A stretch of DNA of 64,000 nt from Clostridia bacterium (GTDB lineage Bacteria > Bacillota > Clostridia > Oscillospirales > Acutalibacteraceae), in NCBI GenBank assembly GCA_017450005.1, contig JAFSYM010000036.1:1-64000 (forward strand). The letters are read 5' to 3'. Shown piece after piece: positions 1 to 8,673 of this stretch. The number at the start of each line of letters is the position of its first letter. Position 1 is the first letter of the stretch. The notes below the pieces were generated by a model. The model had not been told where the DNA came from. It ran no database searches and was given only the letters and a program-made list of their open reading frames with translations. The position numbers and the translations under genes were made by a program.

Positions 1-31
1 CGCTCTCCTGATATTTTTTACCGTGTTTCAT
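1..31 (-). CDS. rplA: Ribosomal protein L1, first codons only (partial)
   Basis: The first ten codons read MKHGKKYQES, a typical L1 N-terminus, behind a GGAGG ribosome-binding site at 41-45. The rest lies beyond the left edge. L1 binds 23S rRNA at the L1 stalk. It follows rplK in the same direction, the usual bacterial order, so the identity rests mainly on position plus these few residues. Confidence 0.85.
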   Translation of the reverse strand, partial: MKHGKKYQES

Positions 32-87
32 AATACATTTCCTCCATTGATGTGGTTAATCGGATGTTTCCTCCCACACACGCGTCA

Positions 88-513
88 TTAGTCCGCGACT
101 ACGACACCCATGCTGCGTGCTGTGCCGGCGATCATGCTCATAGCGGCCTCAACGCTTGCTGCGTTGAGATCGGGCATCTTCTGCTCGGCGATCTTACGAA
201 CCTGCTCGGAAGTGATGGTGGCGACCTTCGTCTTGTTGGGGACGCCGGAACCGCTCTCGATACCGCAGGCCTTCTTGATGAGGACGGCCGCAGGGGGCGT
301 CTTCGTGACGAAGGAGAAAGTGTGGTCTGCATATACCGTGATGACGACGGGGATAATCAGACCCATGTCATTCTTGGTTCTCTCGTTGAATTCCTTGGTA
401 AAGCCCATGATGTTGACGCCGTGCTGACCAAGGGCGGGACCTACGGGCGGGGCCGGAGTGGCCTTGCCGGCAGGAATCTGAAGCTTGATTAAGCCTACTA
501 CCTTCTGTGCCAT
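88..513 (-). CDS. rplK: 50S ribosomal protein L11
   Basis: This is a full-length L11 of 141 residues. The N-terminal domain carries the conserved [20 protein letters not shown] region (about residues 15-34), followed by [10 protein letters not shown]. The C-terminal 23S rRNA-binding domain has the [10 protein letters not shown] signature near the end. L11 sits at the base of the L7/L12 stalk in the GTPase centre. A GGAGG box lies 9 bases before the ATG. It is co-oriented between nusG and rplA and is probably driven by the promoter in front of rpmG. Nothing unusual is seen. Confidence 0.99.
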   Translation of the reverse strand: MAQKVVGLIKLQIPAGKATPAPPVGPALGQHGVNIMGFTKEFNERTKNDMGLIIPVVITVYADHTFSFVTKTPPAAVLIKKACGIESGSGVPNKTKVATITSEQVRKIAEQKMPDLNAASVEAAMSMIAGTARSMGVVVAD

Positions 514-552
514 TGTTTATTTTCCTCCAATTCTAGTGAAACTCTTCAAATC

Positions 553-1110
553 TTAATCTCCGATCGGCTCGACCTGATCGAGCTCCAGCTCGACGGTGGT
601 CTCCTTGCCGAAGAGTGCGGAAACCGAAACGCGGACAATGTTGTTTTCCACGTCGATCTCCTCGACCGTGCCTGTAAACCCGTCAAAGATTTCGTCGATA
701 ATATTGACGGTATCGCCCACAGCGTACGTAACTTCGACGCTGCGTTTTTCGACGCCCAGTCTGTAGACCTCTTCCTCCGTCAGGGGGATGGCCTTGTTCT
801 CGGGGCCGACAAAGCCCGTGACGCCGCGCGTATTGCGGATCACAAGCCACGTTTCATCGCTCATGGCCGGTCGATCGTCTTCATCCATATGCACCGCGAC
901 CTTGACCAGGACGTATCCGGGAAACAGCTTGCGCTCAACCTCGCGGCGCTTGTCCCCGACGATCTCGACGACCGTTTCGGTCGGGATCTTCACTTCCAGG
1001 ATCTCGTCGTGCATGCTGCGGTTTTCGACGACTTTTTCGATATTGGTCTTGACCTTGTTTTCGTAGCCCGAGTATGTGTGCACCACATACCATCTGGTAT
1101 CAACCGACAT
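553..1110 (-). CDS. nusG: Transcription termination/antitermination factor NusG
   Basis: The 185-residue protein begins with the NGN core (RWYVVHTYSGYENKVKTNIE, residues 6-25) and contains the FPGYVLVK segment of the RNA polymerase clamp-binding face. A C-terminal KOW domain (VGDTVNIIDEIFDGFTGTVE) binds S10 or Rho. NusG is a pausing and processivity factor for RNA polymerase. The length is standard. A GGAGG site precedes the ATG, and the gene is 18 bases downstream of secE, as in most Firmicutes. Confidence 0.99.
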   Translation of the reverse strand: MSVDTRWYVVHTYSGYENKVKTNIEKVVENRSMHDEILEVKIPTETVVEIVGDKRREVERKLFPGYVLVKVAVHMDEDDRPAMSDETWLVIRNTRGVTGFVGPENKAIPLTEEEVYRLGVEKRSVEVTYAVGDTVNIIDEIFDGFTGTVEEIDVENNIVRVSVSALFGKETTVELELDQVEPIGD

Positions 1111-1128
1111 AGCGTTTTCCTCCGATTC

Positions 1129-1620
1129 TTATTCGGCTGCGGTCGGCGCTGCGGTCTCCTCAGCAGCCTCTTGAGCGGCTGCGGTCTCCTCGACAGCTTC
1201 CTCAGCGGCTGTGACTTCCTCAGCGGCTGCGGCTTCCGCAGCGGCCTCGGTGGTCTGTTCGATCACGAGATTCTGGCTGGCGGTATTGTCGTCTGCCACC
1301 TCGGTCACGGTTGTGTCGTTGGCATTTCTGGCCGCGTCGCTGACCAGATCGATGGACTTGCTCAGTCCCAGGTCGATCAGCCAGATCACGATGGTGAACA
1401 CCACGACCACCGCAAGCACAACGCCCGTGCTCTTGAGGACGGTCTTGCCATCGGGCCAAACAATCTTTTTCGTTTCACCGCGAAGGTCTTTGAAAAAGCG
1501 GACGATAGCTTTCCATGCGCGAACGAAAATATTCGGCTTGTCGGACTTCGGCTTTTTCGCTTTGACCTTTTCGGCTGCCGCGATCTTTTCCGCTGCTGCG
1601 GATTGTTCTTTTTTCGCCAT
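1129..1620 (-). CDS. secE: Preprotein translocase subunit SecE with long tails
   Basis: The core matches single-span Gram-positive SecE: an amphipathic segment (FVRAWKAIVRFFKDLRGETKK) followed by one membrane helix (about residues 65-88). SecE clamps SecY in the inner-membrane translocon. The protein is 163 residues, whereas single-span SecE proteins are usually about 60-75. A Lys/Ala-rich N-terminal extension precedes the core. About 70 residues follow the helix and are almost all Ala, Glu and Thr, encoded by imperfect short DNA repeats. In the normal topology this acidic tail would face outward. The position between rpmG and nusG makes the identity secure; the tail's role is unknown. Confidence 0.95.
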   Translation of the reverse strand: MAKKEQSAAAEKIAAAEKVKAKKPKSDKPNIFVRAWKAIVRFFKDLRGETKKIVWPDGKTVLKSTGVVLAVVVVFTIVIWLIDLGLSKSIDLVSDAARNANDTTVTEVADDNTASQNLVIEQTTEAAAEAAAAEEVTAAEEAVEETAAAQEAAEETAAPTAAE

Positions 1621-1635
1621 GCTTAGTCCTCCCGA

Positions 1636-1785
1636 TTACTTCGTCTCGCGGTGGAGAGTATGCTTCTTGCAGAATCTGCAGTACTTGTTTCTCTCCAGTC
1701 TGTCCGGCGTGTTTTTCTTGTCTTTCATCGTGTTGTAATTACGCTGCTTGCACTCCGTGCAGGAAAGAGTGATCTTAACTCGCAT
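1636..1785 (-). CDS. rpmG: 50S ribosomal protein L33, zinc-ribbon form
   Basis: A 49-residue protein starting [17 protein letters not shown] and ending HTLHRETK. Two Cys pairs (C9/C12 and C36/C39) show the zinc-binding C+ type of L33, which in many Firmicutes coexists with a cysteine-free paralogue induced under zinc starvation. GGAGGTG lies 8 bases before the ATG. It is the first gene of the rpmG-secE-nusG-rplK-rplA operon. Confidence 0.97.
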   Translation of the reverse strand: MRVKITLSCTECKQRNYNTMKDKKNTPDRLERNKYCRFCKKHTLHRETK

Positions 1786-1878
1786 TTGACGGCACCTCCA
1801 TTTTTGGATTTTTTACCTCCCTCCGGGTTGAGAGAAAAAAGGGCACAAAAAAAATAGCCCTCTTTCAGAGGTAAGGTA

Positions 1879-1907
1879 ATCATATCACACTCTGTGGGGC
1901 ATGTCAA
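1879..1907 (-). promoter_or_regulatory. Sigma-A promoter of the rpmG-secE-nusG-rplK-rplA operon
   Basis: On the minus strand TTGACA (1902-1907) is followed after exactly 17 bases by TATGAT (1879-1884). The leader to rpmG is about 85 bases. No other good promoter is visible before rplA. Confidence 0.9.
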
Positions 1908-2030
1908 GCACTTTTTTGATTATTTTTGTTTTATTTGATACAACGCAGGAGCGGCCTTGGCAGCAGACCGCCGCAGTCAATCCGCCCCTGCGCAAGGACA
2001 GCCGTATATTATGTTTGCTCACCGATGGTC

Positions 2031-3932
2031 TTATTCCCGCCTGAGCAGAATGCTTTCGCCTTGCCGCAAATCAAATTCGGCGGTGTTGCCCTTGAGCGTG
2101 ACGCCGCTCTCGCCGAGGATCACGGTCAGGTGTTCGTCCTGCGGCAGGGTAATCGTTTTTGTGCCGGACGACGCCGCGTACAGCGCGATATACTGCGCGT
2201 TCGCGTACAGAATGTCGTCCGTCTCGCTGTATACATGCACGCCGTTTGCGCAGCAGAACGCGCGAAGCTGCCGTGCCGGATAGACCGTCTTGCCGCGGTA
2301 CGGCATCAGGAACGGGATTTTGTCCGCTTTGCACCGCGCCACGGCCTCGCGCAGCGCAGGCGTTTTGACCGGCGAGAGGAACAGCACAGCACGGTACTTG
2401 CCGCACACTTCGTTAAAATCTCCGATGTTGTACAGATCGTACGGCACGCCCGCATAGCCGAGCTGCCAACGCTGGTTCGACGCGGCGTAGCGCAGGGCGC
2501 AGTCCGTCATATACCGGTATGCGCTCTCGTCCACAAAAACGGCAAGCTGCGCAACGGAGCTTCTGTCCGACGCGAGAGCGTCCGTATAGACCTCGCGGTA
2601 CGTTTGCATGTCGCGCATGATCTGCGCGTCCTCATACCAGCCGCCCCACATATCGAACCACCAGAACCCGTTCCCCTTGATCAACTGCCGGCAGAAGCTC
2701 TTGCGGATCTGCTGCAGCGCTGTCTCGCGGTCGGCAAGCGGCTGCCAGATCGGCGCGGTATATTGATTCATCGGGTCAATTTCCGGCGCGCATTCGCCGA
2801 GCGGACGGGTCAGATGTGTGCGCACGTCGCACTCCTGCATGCAGAGTTTCCCATGCAGACGCACACTGTCCGCGGCATACATCTCCGTCCAGTCCGCGTT
2901 CGGATCGCGCACGCCGATGTAGGAATTGGGCGAGCAGATAAAGTCGATGTCCGAACTCTCAAGCAGCATCTCCAGCGCGTGCGTACCGTACAGCGGCGAC
3001 GGCACCTCCAGCGCATAGCCGTAAAACGTGCCGACCGCGACCGTGTTGCCGGTCTCCTCTTTGGCCGCATGCGCGAAATACGCGATGCTGTCCGCGACGC
3101 GCACGCTGGCGTATTCGAGAAAACGTGCCAGCGGCTGCGAACGGTGATAGATTTTGTTTTTCTGCTGCAGGAGCGAAAGATCGGGCAGGCCGTCGAACGG
3201 CTCGTCCGGGTACCACGTGTGCATAAACGACGCGAAGCCCTTCTCCGCGCACGCACTCGCGCCGGCATTCATATCGAAGTGGAACCATTCCTCCGTATTG
3301 CCGCCGGCAATCTGATAGCCGACGATGTGCGCGCCGTAATCGCTCTCGCGGACGTGGCGGATCAGCTCGCGCAGCATCTGCGACGCGTCCTCGCGCCACA
3401 CGTCGGAATACAGCGACTCGCGCTCGCCTGTACCGTCCGTGCAGTCGGGATGCGCCGCAATCCACCACAGCGGCATCGACATGTTGATACGCGGGAAAAT
3501 CAGCGCATCGGGGCAGGCGTCTAATATTTTATGCACGGAAGCGTCCATCGCTGAGAAATCCGGCTCGCCCTCGCGGTCGAAAATACCTTTGCCGAACGGC
3601 GTCATATTGCGCGTCATGCCGATCCAGCGTCCGGCAAACAAAACCGGCAGGGAAAACAGCGTATAGCCGGCCCCGGCAAACGAGCCGTACCGGTTGTAAT
3701 CCTCCAGATACGTCATGTATGCCGCCGCGGGATACGGCTCGCCGTTGATGAACAGCGTCGGCACACCGCCGTGCATGCGCACTTCGGACAGGACGCCGCA
3801 CGACTTCGATTCGTCCCGCGCGACGGCTTCACGCGCAGGCAGCCGCGCCGCGCTTTCCGGCGGCGCGTACAGTGTAAACGTATAGGGTATCATGCAGCAG
3901 CAGACCAGAAACAGGCTGATGAGTTTATCCAC
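2031..3932 (-). CDS. Exported GH42-like glycoside hydrolase (putative beta-galactosidase)
   Basis: A 633-residue protein with a hydrophobic N-terminal export or anchor segment (about residues 4-23). A TIM-barrel-like catalytic region includes YQIAGGNTEEWF (residues 206-217), resembling the acid/base Asn-x-Glu motif of clan GH-A families such as GH42, and KLCMQECDVR with Glu368 as a nucleophile candidate. A C-terminal trimerisation-like and small beta domain follows. The GTG start has GGGAGG 7 bases upstream; an ATG one base earlier is in another frame. It lies 21 bases downstream of a membrane-anchored protein, so the two are probably co-transcribed. Substrate is not predictable, and family GH35 or an unclassified GH-A family is possible. 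Confidence 0.7.
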   Translation of the reverse strand: MDKLISLFLVCCCMIPYTFTLYAPPESAARLPAREAVARDESKSCGVLSEVRMHGGVPTLFINGEPYPAAAYMTYLEDYNRYGSFAGAGYTLFSLPVLFAGRWIGMTRNMTPFGKGIFDREGEPDFSAMDASVHKILDACPDALIFPRINMSMPLWWIAAHPDCTDGTGERESLYSDVWREDASQMLRELIRHVRESDYGAHIVGYQIAGGNTEEWFHFDMNAGASACAEKGFASFMHTWYPDEPFDGLPDLSLLQQKNKIYHRSQPLARFLEYASVRVADSIAYFAHAAKEETGNTVAVGTFYGYALEVPSPLYGTHALEMLLESSDIDFICSPNSYIGVRDPNADWTEMYAADSVRLHGKLCMQECDVRTHLTRPLGECAPEIDPMNQYTAPIWQPLADRETALQQIRKSFCRQLIKGNGFWWFDMWGGWYEDAQIMRDMQTYREVYTDALASDRSSVAQLAVFVDESAYRYMTDCALRYAASNQRWQLGYAGVPYDLYNIGDFNEVCGKYRAVLFLSPVKTPALREAVARCKADKIPFLMPYRGKTVYPARQLRAFCCANGVHVYSETDDILYANAQYIALYAASSGTKTITLPQDEHLTVILGESGVTLKGNTAEFDLRQGESILLRRE

Positions 3933-3953
3933 ATTGCGCCTCCCATTCGTTTG

Positions 3954-4823
3954 TCAGTCCAGACGGAAATAGTATTCCCCTTCCATTTCGGCAATCAGCG
4001 GACAGGCAGACTGCACATAGCCGTCGAGCGACGCGAGCCTGTAGACGGGCTGTGCGAACGTGCAGTCCGCATACAAAAGAATGATCTGCCCGTTCTGCGC
4101 GTCGTACACGATGTCGCCCGCCGCAGCTTCTTTTGCACCGGAAGCGCCGGTCAGATCCGGCCGCACGTCCGACGCAAGCACAATTCCGCTGCTGCCGAAC
4201 GCGGACACTTCTCTGTCCTCGCTGAGAATGTCGTCGAGTCTGCCGTCGAAAGGCTCTTCGACAATGAACTGCAGCGTGTAGCCGCGCAAAAGCAGAAAAG
4301 CTCTCTGCGGCGCTTTGGTCGTGACGCCCTCGCCGACGGCAAGCGAATCGAGATAGCGGATGACTTCGCAAAATCCCTCGCGCATCCTGCGGGACAGAAC
4401 CTGCTCTTCGGAAACGCGGAAGTCGCCTTTTTTGAAATCAAACGAAACCGACGTCGTATCCGCATCCAACGCGCGTATTTTGCTGTACGGACGCTTGCTC
4501 GCGCCGTACAGATTGTACTGCACGGTAATCTCGCGCAAGCGGTCAAACGCCGCGTCCGCGACAGGGTACTGCGTCGTGATCTCGCGGTCAGCGTGCGTCT
4601 GCTTTTCGCGGATGCGCAGCACGGCGTTTCCGTCCGCATCGCGCGTCAGGCGCACCTCCCGATACCCGCCGAGCATCCCGCCGCCCGTCGAAACGTCGCA
4701 CGATTCCAGCTCATCACACAGGACTGTCCGTCCGATCAGATTTGTAATCATCACCGCAGCGCCTCCCCCGATCAAAACAATGCTCAATAGAATACACAGA
4801 ACGATGACCCATTTGCGTTTCAA
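3954..4823 (-). CDS. Membrane-anchored protein of unknown function
   Basis: The likely start is TTG at 4823 (289 residues), preceded by GGGAGG. An upstream in-frame ATG at 4850 sits on the predicted transcription start and is unlikely to be used. One membrane helix (about residues 5-28) follows the basic KRK start, leaving a soluble exported domain. The C-terminal stretch GDIVYDAQNGQIILLYAD weakly resembles cyclophilin-like folds, but this is only a pattern impression. It is probably the first gene of a two-gene operon with the GH42-like enzyme, suggesting a surface or sensing role. No catalytic residues are recognised. Confidence 0.75.
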   Translation of the reverse strand: MKRKWVIVLCILLSIVLIGGGAAVMITNLIGRTVLCDELESCDVSTGGGMLGGYREVRLTRDADGNAVLRIREKQTHADREITTQYPVADAAFDRLREITVQYNLYGASKRPYSKIRALDADTTSVSFDFKKGDFRVSEEQVLSRRMREGFCEVIRYLDSLAVGEGVTTKAPQRAFLLLRGYTLQFIVEEPFDGRLDDILSEDREVSAFGSSGIVLASDVRPDLTGASGAKEAAAGDIVYDAQNGQIILLYADCTFAQPVYRLASLDGYVQSACPLIAEMEGEYYFRLD

Positions 4824-4857
4824 ACGATCGTCCTCCCTTTGTGTATGCATTATCTGA

Positions 4858-4886
4858 ATTGTACCATAAATGTAATCCTATTGCAA
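4858..4886 (-). promoter_or_regulatory. Promoter for the membrane protein / GH42-like operon
   Basis: On the minus strand TTGCAA (4881-4886), 17 bases, TACAAT (4858-4863). The predicted start of transcription falls at the upstream ATG (4850), which supports initiation at TTG 4823. Confidence 0.8.
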
Positions 4887-5009
4887 CACCGGCGCGCCGG
4901 AAATCCGGCGCCCGCCCCGTGCGCGCGACGTCTTAAGCAAATCTTAATCGTTTTCTCGCTTGTATCTTAATAAAGCTTTCTGTATTGTAAAGAAAAAGGA
5001 GGGACAAAA

Positions 5010-6842
5010 ATGAAGTACATCCGATTCACATTTTGCGTTTTGCTGTGCGCGCTGCTGACGATGCAGTCGCTTGCATCGGCATTGGCCGCAGACGACGCGG
5101 ACACGCCGGAATCCGTCGTATTCGGCAGCTATCCGCAGCAGAGGGTCACGCACGAAAACACACTGCGTCTGCTGGACAACCTTGAAAAGAACTGGCAGTC
5201 GTACAATTACTACACCGGTACAGGCGTCTGGGACGACGGGCAGATGGCTGCGTCCGACTTCATGCAGTACGCCGACCTGACCCTCGGCACAGCCCGCTAC
5301 CGCGCCGTGAGATTCAGCGCATACCGCCCGCAAAACACGGGCAAGCCGTCGCCGCCGGAGCAGGAGAAACCCGTCAATCGACCGCCGCAGGCCAAACACG
5401 GCTATATGCCCGATACGGTTTATTACTTTTCCTATGCACCGATCCGCTGGCGCGTGCTGGATAAGACGCGGGGACTGGTCATGAGTGAAACCATCCTCGA
5501 CGCACAGCCGTTTCAATCATATGTGCTGGGCGAAACGCAGCTGCATCCGTGCGACGATCCGGAGGAAGATCCGGTGGAGTTCCGCGTTGTGTTCGGCGAC
5601 GAAGCCAAAACCCGTTATGCATCGAGCTACGACGCTTCCGATATCCGCCGCTGGCTCAACGACGATTTTTTCAAAGCTGCGTTCAATCCCATCCAGCGCA
5701 CACGTGTGCAGACCACGCATCTTGACAATCCGCCGTCGATCCTCCATGACGCAAACGATCCGGCTGCGGCGTGCAACAGCGCGGACACGGACGACAAGGT
5801 GTTTCTGCTGTCGTATAATGACATGCTGAATCCGGCATACGGCTTTATCTCCGAACCGGACACGCATTTTGAACCGGCGCGCATTCTGCAATCGACCGAC
5901 TATGCCAAGTGCATGGGGTTGGAGGACGACAACGTTTCGTCCAATTTCGGGTATTCATGGCTGCTGCGCACACCGTACGGATCGCAGTATCTGGCGACCG
6001 TGCTCGACTGGGGCGACGTCAGCCCCGGCTTCGCATCCCCCAACACACTGTACGGGATCGTACCCGCACTGCACCTCTCCCCCGCACAAACGCTGACCGT
6101 CACGCTCGACCCGAACGGCGGTACGCTGCCGAAGAACGAACCGGGCGTCTACACCGTGACGTACGGCGAGCGGTACCTGCGCCCCGTCTATGTGTGGCCG
6201 GAGCGCAAGGGGCACATCTTTGAGGGCTGGTATGACGACAGCGGCCGCCGATTGGATCTCGATGCGGTCGTGGGTCGCACAGACGACCACACGCTGACCG
6301 CGCACTGGAGAAAGCCGATCATCACAATCCGCGATTACGACGACGGATCTTGGGAGACTGCCTACGGCGAGTCGCTGACCTTCACCGCCGACGTCATGGA
6401 CGGGCCGGAGCATGTCACCGTGCAGTGGTACAAGGACGGTCAGTATTTCGCGAAGGGCGACACCTGCACCGTCGAGCACATTACACAGCCGTTTACGATG
6501 CAGGCGAAGCTGTTCGGCACGAGCGCCGAATCCGAAACACTGCAAGTCGTTTTTACACCAAGGAGCAACACATTGGGCGCTTATTTCCGTCGCCAGCTTC
6601 CTGTCCTCACACAGGCTGCGGCCGTAGATGCGGCTTGGATTACCCTTGCTGCAACCACTTTCCTGTCCATGCCGTTTCTGGCGCTGGCCGATAAGCTCGG
6701 CGCGGACGGAACCAAATACATGCAGTGGATCGAACATCTCGAAATCGTTACCGCGAAGACGGCCGGAATCGTCAGTACACCGTTCGTCGCGCTGGTGATC
6801 GTGTTCGATTGGCTTTGGAAAACCATGACCGGATCGTGGTAA
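5010..6842 (+). CDS. Exported DUF6273 / InlB-repeat protein
   Basis: A 610-residue protein with a signal peptide (residues 1-27, cleavage after the LAAD region). Residues about 33-360 match the DUF6273 pattern seen in clostridial surface proteins: VFGSYPQQ start, WRVLDK, RRWLNDDFFKAAF, KVFLLSYNDM, LLRTPYG and PALHLSP. An InlB/Flg_new repeat follows (VTLDPNGG ... GHIFEGWYDDSG ... LTAHW, about 365-430), then an Ig-like segment. A hydrophobic C-terminal region could anchor it. AAGGAGG lies upstream of the ATG. Biochemical role is unknown. It is divergent from the preceding operon and followed by a repeat island. Confidence 0.8.
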   Translation: MKYIRFTFCVLLCALLTMQSLASALAADDADTPESVVFGSYPQQRVTHENTLRLLDNLEKNWQSYNYYTGTGVWDDGQMAASDFMQYADLTLGTARYRAVRFSAYRPQNTGKPSPPEQEKPVNRPPQAKHGYMPDTVYYFSYAPIRWRVLDKTRGLVMSETILDAQPFQSYVLGETQLHPCDDPEEDPVEFRVVFGDEAKTRYASSYDASDIRRWLNDDFFKAAFNPIQRTRVQTTHLDNPPSILHDANDPAAACNSADTDDKVFLLSYNDMLNPAYGFISEPDTHFEPARILQSTDYAKCMGLEDDNVSSNFGYSWLLRTPYGSQYLATVLDWGDVSPGFASPNTLYGIVPALHLSPAQTLTVTLDPNGGTLPKNEPGVYTVTYGERYLRPVYVWPERKGHIFEGWYDDSGRRLDLDAVVGRTDDHTLTAHWRKPIITIRDYDDGSWETAYGESLTFTADVMDGPEHVTVQWYKDGQYFAKGDTCTVEHITQPFTMQAKLFGTSAESETLQVVFTPRSNTLGAYFRRQLPVLTQAAAVDAAWITLAATTFLSMPFLALADKLGADGTKYMQWIEHLEIVTAKTAGIVSTPFVALVIVFDWLWKTMTGSW

Positions 6843-7008
6843 AAATCGCGCATCACAAAAAGCGATGTTGCGGAGAACGGCAGATGGCCGATAGCAGAAA
6901 AGGGCAACCTGCCGCCCGGTCTTTTCCGTGCAATGCCGAACGAGCAGGCGGATGCGATCCGCCCCTACGCCGCACCTTCTGCACGCACATTTACAATCTA
7001 CCATCTAA

Positions 7009-7167
7009 GGAAGCACTGATTAAATCCGATGCGCACGAAGATGGATCTTTTTCCGTCATATTGCACCAAAAATCCTTGCCTTGCGTCAGCAAGCCGGCAG
7101 ATTTTTTGTACAATCTGCCGAAAAAATCTCTCGTCCCCTCGCACACCCCGATTTAATCAGCGCTTCC
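7009..7167. mobile_element. MITE (159 bp) with 18-bp terminal inverted repeats and CTAA duplication
   Basis: The ends, ggaagcactgattaaatc (7009-7026) and gatttaatcagcgcttcc (7150-7167), are inverse with one mismatch. CTAA flanks both sides (7005-7008 and 7168-7171). The homologous repeat at 49760-49790 has a single CTAA and no insert, so it represents the empty site. It carries no coding capacity and must have moved with a transposase encoded elsewhere. Confidence 0.88.
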
Positions 7168-7188
7168 CTAATATCTACCGTCTAATTG

Positions 7189-7284
7189 CATTGCGAGCGA
7201 AGCGAAGCAATCTGTACCCCGAACAATTTCAGGCAAGAACAAAGGGAAACGGATTGCTTCGTCGCCAAGGCTCCTCGCAATGAC
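7189..7284. repeat. REP-like palindromic repeat
   Basis: Left arm 'cattgcgagcgaag' with 'cgaagcaatc' and right arm 'ggattgcttcgtcg' with 'ctcgcaatgac' are mutually complementary around a variable centre. Other copies are at 49347-49449, 49793-49952, 54265-54361 and 59068-59159, with related cores at 45753-45836 and 58635-58743. Confidence 0.85.
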
Positions 7285-7552
7285 AGGTCATTTTTGTATA
7301 CGCGACACCGTATCGCCGCAATGCCACCTCGTTTGCCTTCCCCTTGAGGGGAATGTGGCCGAGCACAGCGAGGTCGGATGAGGTGAGACGTCAGGAACGC
7401 TGTCGTCCGGGCGTTCATCAGCAGGAAATGTTTTTCCTCATCCGTCTCGCCTGCCGGCTCAGCCAGCGCTTCTGCCCAAGCCGCATCTCTCCTTTGCAAA
7501 GACAGTTCACCGCTTGCGCATACCGGCGCATCCTTTCCATATGATTCCGCGG

Positions 7553-7581
7553 TTGACAGCATTCTACCACAGTGGTATAAT
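7553..7581 (+). promoter_or_regulatory. Consensus promoter of the GDPD-GH16-LCAT-like operon
   Basis: TTGACA (7553-7558), 17 bases, TATAAT (7576-7581): a perfect sigma-A consensus placed immediately after repeat island A. Confidence 0.93.
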
Positions 7582-7617
7582 ACTATTGTATTTATCATCG
7601 GAAAGGAAGGGACTGCT

Positions 7618-8673
7618 GTGATTACGTTGTTTTACACGCTGCGCAGGGCATTACGCCGCTTTTTGCTGCCGGGGATATTGGCTTTCGTTTTTTCGATCTC
7701 CTATGTACCGCTCCCGCGCAGTGCGCCTGCGGTGCGCAATCACGATACCGGGCAGTCCTTTCTGCCGGATTACGGGCATACGCTCGTCGCCGCGCACCGC
7801 ATCGGCAAGGGAAACGCACCGGAGAATACGCTGATGGCGGTTCGCGCATGTCTGGAGAGCGACGCCGCGCCGGACATCATCGAGACCGATCTGCAGTGTA
7901 CCCGGGACGGCGAGCTGGTGCTGTTTCACGATCTGTATCTGGACGACAGAACCAATGCCGTCGAAGCGTTCGGCCGCCGGAAAGTCACGGTCTTTTCCAG
8001 AACGTATGCCGAGCTGCGGGAGCTGAACATGGGCGAGACGTTCGCCGTAAAAACAGGAGCGGACACCGTCACCTATCCTTATGCCGGCCTTCGCGGCGAC
8101 GCGATCCCGGACGATCTGCGGATCATGAAAATCGCGGACGTATTCGACTATGTGGAAGCGAACGCGCCAGGCCGGTTCCGCTACACCGTCGAAATCAAGT
8201 ACCCGTCTCCGTGGGCGGCGCTCATGCTCAACCGGCTGTACAAAATCCTGCATGAGCGGCAGTTGGAAAGCCGTGTGATCGTCGCCAGCTACTGGCCGGA
8301 CGTGGGCAATCTAATCGACGTTTTCTATTCCGGCAAGCTCATGCGCTCGGCGAACCCCCTGGAGATCATCGAGCTGTACGGCTGTTTTCGGCGCGGAACC
8401 GATCTCTCGCGGGAGAAGCTGCCGTATATGGCGCTGCAGATGCCGTACTACTGGCGGCACGGTGAAAAGCTTCTGTTCGGCAATTTAGGCACGACGGAGT
8501 TTATTGACTACGCGCACCGCTGCGGGCTTTCCGTACAATATTTTACCGTGAACAAACGCGAGGATATGCAGGATCTTGTGCGCGGCGGCGCCGACGTGCT
8601 GATGACCGATCATCCGGAACGCGCGTTTGACGAGATCCGCAAAACCGTTCTATTTGAGGAGGAAACATCATGA
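7618..8673 (+). CDS. Membrane-anchored glycerophosphodiester phosphodiesterase
   Basis: A 351-residue GDPD-family protein. An N-terminal hydrophobic segment (about residues 16-32) puts the catalytic domain outside or in the membrane. Active-site residues are visible: AHRIGKGNAPENT (His60), ETD (Glu89, Asp91), FHD (His104), and a C-terminal GADVLMTDHP. The family hydrolyses glycerophosphodiesters to glycerol-3-phosphate and an alcohol; with an exported enzyme the substrate could be deacylated phospholipid or teichoic-acid-type polymer. It starts with GTG behind GGAAAGGAAGG. The stop overlaps the next start (ATGA), so it is translationally coupled to the GH16 gene. Confidence 0.92.
   Translation: MITLFYTLRRALRRFLLPGILAFVFSISYVPLPRSAPAVRNHDTGQSFLPDYGHTLVAAHRIGKGNAPENTLMAVRACLESDAAPDIIETDLQCTRDGELVLFHDLYLDDRTNAVEAFGRRKVTVFSRTYAELRELNMGETFAVKTGADTVTYPYAGLRGDAIPDDLRIMKIADVFDYVEANAPGRFRYTVEIKYPSPWAALMLNRLYKILHERQLESRVIVASYWPDVGNLIDVFYSGKLMRSANPLEIIELYGCFRRGTDLSREKLPYMALQMPYYWRHGEKLLFGNLGTTEFIDYAHRCGLSVQYFTVNKREDMQDLVRGGADVLMTDHPERAFDEIRKTVLFEEETS

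Larger units (their letters stand above)
6843..7552. repeat. Gene-free repeat island A
   Basis: No gene is supported here. The island is a mosaic: a module with 'gccgcccggtc' and 'ccgcccctacgccgc', a MITE (7009-7167), a REP-like palindrome (7189-7284), then a module running from 'gtatacgcgac' through 'ccttccccttgaggggaa' and 'gaggtcggatgaggtgagac'. The REP and final module recur in the same order and orientation at 54265-54540. The first module recurs at 49670-49790. Confidence 0.85.

Noticed and set aside
7189-7284. Possible transcription terminator after the DUF6273 gene
   Set aside because: The hairpin is a REP copy found at many intergenic places, lies 350 bases downstream of the gene, and lacks a T-run.
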